Assembly: GCA_035287045.1 (NCBI GenBank)
Contig: DATECF010000343.1
Coordinates: 1-5,564 of the forward strand
DNA length: 5,564 nucleotides
Reading direction: 5' to 3'
Origin: JACPAP01 sp035287045
GTDB taxonomy: Bacteria; Gemmatimonadota; Gemmatimonadetes; Gemmatimonadales; GWC2-71-9
Below, piece after piece: positions 1 through 5,564 of this stretch. Each line of letters starts with the position of its first letter. Position 1 is the stretch's first letter. Under the pieces are notes generated by a model. The model was not told where the DNA came from and ran no database searches. It saw only the letters and a program-made list of their open reading frames with translations. Position numbers and translations under genes: made by a program.

Positions 1-204
1 GTGGAGCTGGGACCGGAGGTGCGGGGATTCGGCGTCTACCCCGGCGGGCAGTCCGGGAATCCGGCGAGCCCGCGATACCAGGATCGCCTCCCGCGCTGGC
101 TGAACGGCGATCTGGATACGCTCCGGTTCCCGCGCTCGGCCACCGACCTCCAACCTGCCCAAACGAGAGCCACGCTCACCCTCACGCCCGCGGGAACGCG
201 ATGA
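1..204 (+). CDS. Penicillin acylase family hydrolase, C-terminal end (5' truncated)
   Basis: This is the last 67 codons of a gene that begins before the window; the GTG at base 1 is read as an internal codon, not a start. The visible piece carries GPEVRGFGVYPGGQSGNPASPRYQDRLPRW, with GGQSG at visible residues 15-19 and the S-P-x-Y-x-D-x-x-P-x-W run at 23-33. This is the typical C-terminal signature of the beta chain of penicillin amidases and acyl-homoserine-lactone acylases. These are secreted, self-processing Ntn hydrolases that cleave amide bonds of N-acyl compounds. The catalytic N-terminal Ser of the beta chain lies outside the window, so activity and substrate (beta-lactam, homoserine lactone or another N-acyl amide) cannot be judged. 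About 25 residues follow the conserved part. The TGA stop overlaps the next gene's start as ATGA, which suggests translational coupling. Confidence 0.83.
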   Translation: MELGPEVRGFGVYPGGQSGNPASPRYQDRLPRWLNGDLDTLRFPRSATDLQPAQTRATLTLTPAGTR

Positions 205-551
205 CCTATGCTCGCGTCGGGTTGATCGCCGCGGCGACAGCGGTCGCCACGATGCTGCTTGGATGGTGGTCCGTGGCGGCGATCGGCCTGGTGGGCGGGC
301 TGCTGGCACCGGCCGGCCGGCGAGCGGGCCTGGAAGCGGGACTCGGGGCCGCGCTCGGCTGGGCCGCGATCCTGGCGGTGTCGGCGCTGGGCGGGCCCAT
401 CTGGACGGTCGCGTTGCGGGTGGGGCCCCTGTTCCGGCTCCCGGCCCTGGGATTCCTCGCCGTCGCGATCATCTTCCCGGCGTTGCTGGCCGGCAGCGCG
501 GCAAGGCTCGCATCGGAAGCCAGGCGCTGGACGAACGTCGCCGATCATTGA
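201..551 (+). CDS. Small hydrophobic membrane protein, function unknown
   Basis: This encodes a 116-residue protein I do not recognise. It is rich in Ala, Gly, Leu and Val, with about four possible membrane segments at residues 5-20, 22-37, 47-65 and 82-103. Short basic stretches (R40-R41, R73 to R79, R102 to R109) separate some of them. It looks like an inner-membrane protein with a short polar C-terminus, in the size range of small ATP synthase I-like or DoxX-like proteins, but no signature of those is visible. The ATG start overlaps the stop of the acylase gene as ATGA, with a weak GGGA-type ribosome site at 192-195, so it is probably made by coupled translation. It ends 10 bases before the PLP enzyme gene. 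A different-frame reading here is less credible because this frame alone gives clean hydrophobic segments. Confidence 0.72.
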   Translation: MTYARVGLIAAATAVATMLLGWWSVAAIGLVGGLLAPAGRRAGLEAGLGAALGWAAILAVSALGGPIWTVALRVGPLFRLPALGFLAVAIIFPALLAGSAARLASEARRWTNVADH

Positions 552-555
552 AAGG
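551..555 (+). promoter_or_regulatory. Ribosome binding site AAAGG for the PLP enzyme
   Basis: AAAGG lies 6 bases before the ATG at 562 and overlaps the TGA stop of the membrane protein gene by one base. It decides the start: the frame stays open upstream to 259, but only the ATG at 562 has both a ribosome site and an N-terminus typical of the enzyme family. Confidence 0.6.
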
Positions 556-561
556 TTCATC

Positions 562-1716
562 ATGACCACCTACAAGCACATTGACACCAAGCTGATTCAC
601 GCCGGCGAGCCGGACCCCCGCATCTTGGGCGCCGTCAGCATCCCGATCTTCCAGTCCGCCATGTTCGAGTACGGGGGCGAGACGGACTATCACGACATCA
701 AGTACATCCGGCTCAACAACACGCCGAACCACATCGCGGTCCATCAGAAGCTGATGGCGCTGGAGAATGCTGAAGCGGCGCTGGTGACGTCCAGCGGCAT
801 GGCGGCCATCTCGACGGCGTTGCTCACGGTGCTCTCCGCGGGCGATCACCTGTTGATCCAGGACTCCCTCTACGGCGGCACGCACGACTTCGTGACCAAG
901 GACCTGGGCTCCTTCGGCATCACGTTCGATTTTGTGAACGCCGACCGCCCCGATTCCTGGGACCAGAAGCTTCGCCCTAAGACGCGGGCGATCTACGTCG
1001 AGACCATGAGCAACCCGTTGCTCCAGATCCCGGACCTGGAAGCGGTGGCCGCGTTCGCGCGGGACCACGGGCTGGTCTCGCTGGTGGACAACACCTTCGC
1101 GAGCCCCATGAACTACCGGCCGCCGGAGCACGGGTTCGATCTCTCCCTGCACAGCGCTACCAAGTACCTGAACGGGCATTCGGACATCGTGGGTGGGGCC
1201 ATCATCGGCCGGGCGGAGCTGGTGGACCGGATCAAGCACCGCCTGGATCACCTCGGCGGATCCATGGACCCGCACCAATGCTACCTGCTGTATCGCGGCA
1301 TGAAGACCCTGGCGCTACGCGTGCGGTGCCACAACGAGAGCGCGCTCAAGGTCGCCACGTTCCTGGCCGAGCATCCCAAGGTGGCCCGGGTCAACTACCC
1401 CGGATTGCCGACCCACCCCCAGCACCAACGCGCCCGCGCCTTGTTCGACGGGTTCGGCGGGATGCTGAGCTTCGAGATGAAAGGCGGGTTGGAGGCCGCC
1501 GAGCGCTTCATCGAGGCGACCACGCTGCCCATCGTGGCTCCCAGCCTGGGCGGCGTGGAGACCCTGGTCACGCGTCCGGCCACCACCTCGCACCGCGGCA
1601 TGGCGCCCGAGGACCGGCAGCGGCTGGGGATTACGGACAGCTTGATTCGCGTGTCCATTGGGATCGAGGCCACCGAGGACCTGATCGAGGACTTTGGGCG
1701 GGCGTTGGCCGCTTGA
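562..1716 (+). CDS. PLP-dependent trans-sulfuration family enzyme (Cys/Met metabolism)
   Basis: This is a complete 384-residue enzyme of the cystathionine gamma-synthase / gamma-lyase / beta-lyase group (fold type I, normally tetrameric, cytoplasmic), close to the usual length of about 380-400. Visible family landmarks are the N-terminal T-x-L-I-H-A-G; Y48 and R50, which bind the phosphate of a neighbouring subunit's cofactor; SSGM at 77-80; Y104, which stacks on the pyridine ring; D176 in VDNTF, which pairs with the ring nitrogen; K201 in SATKYLNGHSD, the Schiff-base lysine; SLGG at 328-331; and R363 in LIRVSIGIE, which binds the substrate carboxylate. All cofactor residues are present, so it should be active. 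Substrate residues differ from known types: K47, D109 and P327 stand where human cystathionine gamma-lyase has E59, R119 and E339, and G106 stands where methionine gamma-lyase has its key Cys. I therefore give no gene symbol. It lies 10 bases after the membrane protein gene, probably in the same operon. Confidence 0.93.
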   Translation: MTTYKHIDTKLIHAGEPDPRILGAVSIPIFQSAMFEYGGETDYHDIKYIRLNNTPNHIAVHQKLMALENAEAALVTSSGMAAISTALLTVLSAGDHLLIQDSLYGGTHDFVTKDLGSFGITFDFVNADRPDSWDQKLRPKTRAIYVETMSNPLLQIPDLEAVAAFARDHGLVSLVDNTFASPMNYRPPEHGFDLSLHSATKYLNGHSDIVGGAIIGRAELVDRIKHRLDHLGGSMDPHQCYLLYRGMKTLALRVRCHNESALKVATFLAEHPKVARVNYPGLPTHPQHQRARALFDGFGGMLSFEMKGGLEAAERFIEATTLPIVAPSLGGVETLVTRPATTSHRGMAPEDRQRLGITDSLIRVSIGIEATEDLIEDFGRALAA

Positions 1717-1740
1717 AACGCAACGGCATGGTCACCTGTT

Positions 1741-1748
1741 TACATTTG
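1741..1748 (+). promoter_or_regulatory. Candidate promoter -7 element (TAnnTTTG type) before the LolA-like gene
   Basis: In the 72-base gap between the PLP gene and the LolA-like gene, TACATTTG matches the TAnnTTTG -7 box recognised by the main sigma factor of Bacteroidota. It would place a transcript start near 1755 and a leader of about 34 bases. A TTG at 1713-1715 could serve as the -33 box, but its distance (25 bases) is a little long. No good E. coli-type -35/-10 pair is visible in the gap. An 8-base pattern with six fixed positions can occur by chance, so this is tentative. Confidence 0.3.
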
Positions 1749-1779
1749 GTACACTGACGCCGAATGCACGGCGCCCTTC

Positions 1780-1784
1780 GGAGG
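1780..1784 (+). promoter_or_regulatory. Strong ribosome binding site GGAGG for the LolA-like gene
   Basis: GGAGG sits 4 bases before the ATG at 1789. It is the best Shine-Dalgarno match in the window and fixes the start of a protein that then opens with a signal peptide. Confidence 0.75.
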
Positions 1785-1788
1785 TACC

Positions 1789-2535
1789 ATGATCTCAGCT
1801 TCGAAACGAGCGTACTGGTCCGCGGCGCTGCTGGCCCTCCCGGTCAGCCTGTCCGGGCAAACGGTGGACCAGGTTATCGCCAAGTACCATGAAGCCGCGG
1901 GCGGTCTGGACCAGTTCAAGGCCGTCAACTCCATGCGGGTCACTGGGCGGATGACCCTGGGGCAGGGCATCGAGGCGCCGTTCACCCGCATCACCAAGCG
2001 CCCCAAGAATGTCCGCGTGGATATCACGCTTCAGGGCATGACCGGGAGCCAGGGGTACGACGGTCAGACCTCGTGGATGTTCATGCCGTTCATGGGCCAG
2101 ACGGCCCCCGAGCTCATGCCGCCGGATATCGCCAAGTCCATGGAAGAGGAAGCTGATTTCGACGGCCCGCTGGTGGACTACCAGGCGCGCGGCATTCAGG
2201 TCGAGCTGGTGGGCCAGGAGGCGGTGGAAGGTACCAACACGTTCAAGCTCAAAGTCACGATGAAGAGCGGCAACGTCACGTTCTACTACCTGGATGCGGA
2301 GTACTACCTGCCGCTCCGCACCGAGACCAAGCGGACCATTCAAGGGCAGGAGATGAACATCGTCACCGTGCTGGGGGACTACAAGCCGGAAGGTGGGCTG
2401 ATGGTTCCCCATTCCATTCAGGTGAGTGGTCAGGGCCCGGGCACCCAGGGCTACATCATCGAGAAGGTAGAAATCAACCCGGTGATCAACGACGAAGACT
2501 TCAAGATGCCACCCAAACCCGGCGGCGATCGGTAG
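1789..2535 (+). CDS. Exported LolA-like (outer membrane lipoprotein-sorting) protein
   Basis: The product is 248 residues. Residues 1-23 look like a signal peptide: basic K6-R7, hydrophobic core W10 to L21, likely cut before Q24. There is no lipobox Cys, so it should be soluble in the periplasm. The mature part opens with TVDQVIAKYHEAAGGLDQFKAV, followed by a 'S-M-R-V-T-G-R' strand. This is the usual start of LolA/LolB-like proteins in which a half-barrel of antiparallel strands holds a lipid or other hydrophobic ligand. Strand-rich segments follow: MTGSQGYDGQTSWMF (84-98), a second half with YYLDAEYYLPLRTETK (166-181), and a C-terminal DEDFKMPPK (235-243), which is typical of this family. 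True LolA carries lipoproteins to the outer membrane; relatives like this one, set beside other exported proteins, have no settled role. The next gene starts 7 bases on, so the two are probably co-transcribed. Confidence 0.78.
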   Translation: MISASKRAYWSAALLALPVSLSGQTVDQVIAKYHEAAGGLDQFKAVNSMRVTGRMTLGQGIEAPFTRITKRPKNVRVDITLQGMTGSQGYDGQTSWMFMPFMGQTAPELMPPDIAKSMEEEADFDGPLVDYQARGIQVELVGQEAVEGTNTFKLKVTMKSGNVTFYYLDAEYYLPLRTETKRTIQGQEMNIVTVLGDYKPEGGLMVPHSIQVSGQGPGTQGYIIEKVEINPVINDEDFKMPPKPGGDR

Positions 2536-2542
2536 GCGATCT

Positions 2543-5500
2543 ATGAGTCTTGAACCCAGGAGCGCGGCGCGGCTGGCGACCGCGCTCTTTTTCTTGGTGC
2601 CGGGCCCGGCCCGGGCGCAGGTGGCGCTGGATTCGGACGTACTGGCGGGGCTCGCACCCCGGTCCATTGGCCCGGCGGTGATGAGCGGGCGGATTGCCGC
2701 CATCGCGGGCGTCGCGGCCGACCCCGTGACCCTCTACGTGGGGAGCGCCGGCGGCGGCGTATGGAAGTCGAACGACGGCGGCACCACCTTCAAGCCGGTG
2801 TTCGATCAATACCCACAGTCGATTGGCGCCATAACCGTCGACCCGTCGAACCCGCAAACCGTCTGGGTGGGAACCGGCGAGACCTGGGTGCGGAACAGCG
2901 TGTCGGTAGGGGCCGGCCTCTACAAATCCACCGACGGCGGCGACCACTGGACGCTGGTGGGGCTCAAGGACTCCGAGCGGATCGCCAAGATCATCGTCCA
3001 CCCTACCCGGGGCGACGTGGTCTGGGTGTGCGCCACGGGGCACCTGTGGGACGCGAGCGACGAGCGCGGGGTGTACCAGACCGTGGACGGCGGTAAGACG
3101 TGGACCAGGTTGCTGTTCGTCAACCGGGACACCGGTTGCGCCGACCTCGCCCAGGATCCGCAGGCCCCGGACGTGCTCTACGCGGCCATGTGGCAGTTCC
3201 GCCGCCGGGCGGACTTCTTCACCTCCGGTGGACCCGGCAGCGGCCTCCACAAGTCCGCCGACGGCGGCAAGACCTGGACGCCCATCATGAACGGCCTGCC
3301 CGTCGGGGAAAGAGGGCGAATCGCGGTCGCGGTGGCGCCGTCCAAGCCCAGCGTGCTCTACGCGGCGGTGGAAGCGAAGCAGACGGCGTTCTATCGGTCG
3401 GACGACGCGGGGGCGACGTGGCGCGAGACCAACGCGTCCAACACCGTGCAATTCCGCCCGTTTTATTTCGCGCTGGTGGTGGTGGACCCGGTGGACGACC
3501 AACGGGTGTACAAGCCCGGTCTCAACCTGGGCATCTCTACCGACGGCGGCCGCTCCTTCTCCGGCGCCCTCACGACCGCCCAGAGCGTGCATTCGGACCT
3601 CCATGCCCTGTGGATCAACCCGAAGAACCCCTACCACCTGGTCCTCGGTACCGATGGCGGCGTGTATTTCTCTATGGACCGGGGCGCTCATTGGCGGCAC
3701 GCCAAGGGGCTACCGGTCTCGCAGTTCTACGAAGTGAGCTACGACATGGAATGGCCGTACAACGTGTACGGCGGGCTCCAGGACAATGGCACCTGGATGG
3801 CGCCCTCGCGTGGGCCTGGCGGAGTGCAGAACCGGGATTGGCGCAGCATCGGCTACGGCGACGGTTTCCACGCATTCCCTGATCCGACGGACCCCGATCT
3901 GGCATACGTGGAGTATCAGGGCGGCAACATCCTGCGGTTCCGGAAGTCCACCGGCGAGATCAAGGAGATCAAGCCGTACCCCAGGGCCGGCGAGCCGGAG
4001 CTGCGGTTCAACTGGAACACGCCCATCCATCTTTCCCCGTCGCGGCCGGGCACGGTGTATCTGGGCGGGCAGTTCCTGTTCCGGTCGGCCAACCGGGGCG
4101 AGTCGTGGGAGCGGATCTCGCCGGACCTCACCACCAATGATCCGGCCCGCCAGCGGCAGCGGGAATCCGGTGGCCTGACGATCGACAACACGTCGGCCGA
4201 GAACCACACCACGATCTACACCATCAGTGAATCGCCGAGAAATCCGGACCTCATCTGGGCCGGGACGGACGACGGCAACCTGCAGGTCACAAAGGACGGC
4301 GGGAAGACCTGGAGCAACGTGGTCCTTAACGTTCCGGGGTTGCCCAAGGGCACGTGGGTGTCGCACGTGGAGGCGGGCCGCCACGCGGACGGCGTGGCCT
4401 ACGCCACGTTCGACGGCCATTACGCGGGCGACATGCAGACCTACGTCTATCGCACTGCGGACGACGGCGCCACCTGGCGGGCGCTGGCCACGCCGGAGCT
4501 GTCGGGGTACGCGCACGTGATTCGCGAGGATCTGGTCAACCAGGACCTGTTGTTCCTGGGTACCGAGCAGGGCTTGTTTCTCACGGTGGATGGCGGCACG
4601 CACTGGGCCAGGGTGGGCGGCAAGTTCCCGCCGGTGGCGGTGCGCGATCTCCAGATCCATCCACGCGACCACGACTTGATCATCGCGACGCACGGCCGGG
4701 GCGTCTGGATCCTGGACGACATCACGCCGCTCCGGCATTTGACGCAGGCCGTGCTGGACAGCGATGTCGCGATATTGCCGACGTTAGCCTCGGTCATGGT
4801 GATTCCCGCCACGGTGCAGGCCTTTCCGGGCGATGATGAATTCGTGGGCCAGAATCCGGACGAGGCGGCGAGTATCGTCTATTACCTCAAGCGGCGCCCG
4901 CTGTTCGGAGACTTGCGGGTCGAGATCTATGACAGCGCCGGCGCGCTGCGCGCCACCTATCCTGGCCAGCGGTCGCGGGGCCTGAACCGGGTCAGGTGGC
5001 CCATGCGGTTGAAGCCGCCCAAGGTGCCGGCGGCCACGTCGCTGGTCTCGCAGCCCGGGGCCTTCTACGGTCCGCGGGTCAGCGAGGGCACCTACCAGGT
5101 CAAGCTGGTGGTGGGCAGCCAGACCTACGAGAGCAGCGTTACCCTGACGCCCGATCCCCGGTCAACGGAGTCGCCGGCGGATCGGGCGTTGCAGGATCGC
5201 GCGGCGCTGCGGTTGTACGACATGGTGCAGCGGCTCACCTATCTGGTGGATGCGGCCACCGAGCTGCGGGACCAGGCGAGAGCACGGGCGGCGGGCCTTC
5301 CCGCGCGCGACCGCCTGGCGCGGCGTCTCAACGCCTATGCGGACACCCTCGAGGCGTTCCGCGTGAGCCTGGTGTCCACCAGCGCCGCCGGCCGGATGGC
5401 GGGTGAGGAGCGCCTGCGGGAGAAAGTGGTGGGCCTGTACGGCGCCGTGAACGGGTACGAAGGCCGGCCCACGGCTTCGCAGCTGGAGCAGGCGGAGATC

Positions 5501-5564
5501 CTGGCCGCGCGGCTGGACGCGACGGCCGGCCGGTTCGCCACGCTCACCGGCACCAGGCTGGATT
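2543..5564 (+). CDS. Exported Asp-box (BNR/VPS10-like) beta-propeller protein, 3' truncated
   Basis: The frame is open from the ATG at 2543 to the window edge, giving 1007 codons without a stop; the end lies outside. Residues 1-25 form a signal peptide cut after ARA (hydrophobic L11 to P20), so the protein is exported. GLAPRSIGPAVMSGRIAAIAG (36-56) opens the first propeller. Eleven Asp boxes (S/T-x-D-x-G-x-T-W/F) follow between residues 76 and 688. A box-free section (about 385-514) holds YGGLQDNGTW (409-418), GDGFHAFPDP (439-448) and RFNWNTPIHLSP (488-499), conserved in this family. HGRGVWILDDITPLR (717-731) closes the propellers. A beta-sandwich-like region (about 760-870) contains VYYLKRRP, GLNRVRWPMRL and SEGTYQVKL. 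A charged helical tail (about 875-1000) follows. Relatives of roughly 1050-1100 residues are often named 'glycosyl hydrolase', but I see no proven catalytic site; binding or scaffolding is equally possible. A weak GGTAGG ribosome site (2531-2536) precedes the start, which lies 7 bases after the LolA-like gene. Confidence 0.9.
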   Translation, partial: MSLEPRSAARLATALFFLVPGPARAQVALDSDVLAGLAPRSIGPAVMSGRIAAIAGVAADPVTLYVGSAGGGVWKSNDGGTTFKPVFDQYPQSIGAITVDPSNPQTVWVGTGETWVRNSVSVGAGLYKSTDGGDHWTLVGLKDSERIAKIIVHPTRGDVVWVCATGHLWDASDERGVYQTVDGGKTWTRLLFVNRDTGCADLAQDPQAPDVLYAAMWQFRRRADFFTSGGPGSGLHKSADGGKTWTPIMNGLPVGERGRIAVAVAPSKPSVLYAAVEAKQTAFYRSDDAGATWRETNASNTVQFRPFYFALVVVDPVDDQRVYKPGLNLGISTDGGRSFSGALTTAQSVHSDLHALWINPKNPYHLVLGTDGGVYFSMDRGAHWRHAKGLPVSQFYEVSYDMEWPYNVYGGLQDNGTWMAPSRGPGGVQNRDWRSIGYGDGFHAFPDPTDPDLAYVEYQGGNILRFRKSTGEIKEIKPYPRAGEPELRFNWNTPIHLSPSRPGTVYLGGQFLFRSANRGESWERISPDLTTNDPARQRQRESGGLTIDNTSAENHTTIYTISESPRNPDLIWAGTDDGNLQVTKDGGKTWSNVVLNVPGLPKGTWVSHVEAGRHADGVAYATFDGHYAGDMQTYVYRTADDGATWRALATPELSGYAHVIREDLVNQDLLFLGTEQGLFLTVDGGTHWARVGGKFPPVAVRDLQIHPRDHDLIIATHGRGVWILDDITPLRHLTQAVLDSDVAILPTLASVMVIPATVQAFPGDDEFVGQNPDEAASIVYYLKRRPLFGDLRVEIYDSAGALRATYPGQRSRGLNRVRWPMRLKPPKVPAATSLVSQPGAFYGPRVSEGTYQVKLVVGSQTYESSVTLTPDPRSTESPADRALQDRAALRLYDMVQRLTYLVDAATELRDQARARAAGLPARDRLARRLNAYADTLEAFRVSLVSTSAAGRMAGEERLREKVVGLYGAVNGYEGRPTASQLEQAEILAARLDATAGRFATLTGTRLD
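2768..4606 (+). repeat. Eleven protein-level Asp-box repeats within the propeller gene
   Basis: Boxes start at residues 76 (SNDGGTTF), 129 (STDGGDHW), 180 (TVDGGKTW), 238 (SADGGKTW), 286 (SDDAGATW), 332 (STDGGRSF), 377 (SMDRGAHW), 515 (SANRGESW), 583 (TKDGGKTW), 638 (TADDGATW) and 681 (TVDGGTHW). The first seven are 45-58 residues apart, as expected for one box per propeller blade. A 138-residue step then separates box 7 from box 8, and the last four are 43-68 apart. Box 8 has Asn where the Asp normally stands. Each box is usually a structural turn between the third and fourth strand of a blade, not an active site. The DNA copies (GACGGCGGC-like cores) have diverged and are not tandem DNA repeats. 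Confidence 0.9.

Noticed and set aside
259..561. In-frame upstream extension of the PLP enzyme, adding about 101 residues
   Set aside because: The extension is Arg/Trp/Ser-rich shadow translation of the membrane protein gene. The family N-terminus starts right at the ATG at 562, which has its own ribosome site.
1759..1772. Possible hairpin terminator GCCG-aatgca-CGGC before the LolA-like gene
   Set aside because: The stem is only 4 base pairs and no T-run follows; it also lies in the expected leader just before the ribosome site.
2501..3700. Long open frame of 399 residues on the minus strand
   Set aside because: It is antisense to the propeller gene and comes from GC-rich third positions. 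Its His/Arg/Val/Gly-rich product shows no family motif, and the + strand frame has clear Asp boxes throughout.
3080..4312. Near-identical DNA segments (GACGGCGGxAAGACxTGGA) that could be taken for direct repeats or recombination sites
   Set aside because: They are codons for the Asp-box motif D-G-G-K-T-W, explained by protein-level repetition in the propeller.
3710..4738. Second long open frame of 342 residues on the minus strand
   Set aside because: Same reason: low-complexity Arg/Val/Pro-rich shadow of the propeller gene, with no recognisable domain.
2761..4836. Several mid-size + strand open frames that might suggest the propeller gene is broken by frameshifts
   Set aside because: They lie in other frames. 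The frame from 2543 reads through the whole region without a stop and carries all eleven Asp boxes in register, so the gene is intact as far as visible.

Overview
The window is a compact, GC-rich stretch with every gene on the + strand. It looks like chromosome from a soil or environmental Gemmatimonadota or Acidobacteriota bacterium. The grounds are indirect: a secreted Asp-box (BNR) repeat protein of about 1000 residues with a helical C-terminal tail, a LolA-like periplasmic protein and a penicillin-acylase-type hydrolase, a mix common in those phyla. One promoter-like element matches the TAnnTTTG form known from Bacteroidota, which belong to the same FCB group as Gemmatimonadota. Phylum assignment is an inference.

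Left block (1-1716): the last 67 codons of a penicillin-acylase-family hydrolase, a small 116-residue membrane protein joined to it by an ATGA overlap, and, 10 bases on, a complete PLP enzyme of the trans-sulfuration (Cys/Met metabolism) family. The tight spacing suggests one transcription unit. The PLP enzyme keeps the cofactor residues but lacks the residues that recognise cystathionine in the best-known members, so its substrate is open.

A 72-base gap (1717-1788) follows. It holds a candidate promoter and a strong GGAGG ribosome binding site but no convincing terminator.

Right block (1789-5564): a 248-residue exported LolA-like protein, then 7 bases later a very large exported Asp-box beta-propeller protein. 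This runs without a stop from 2543 to the window edge (1007 codons visible) and is cut off there. It fills more than half of the window. It is the family often labelled 'glycosyl hydrolase', although no glycosidase active site can be pointed to. The two exported proteins probably act together in the periplasm or at the outer membrane; their substrate cannot be read from the sequence.

No RNA gene, mobile element, CRISPR array or broken gene was seen. The window is mostly ordinary. Its interesting points are the specificity residues of the PLP enzyme, the LolA-like/propeller pairing, the uneven Asp-box spacing and the promoter-like element.
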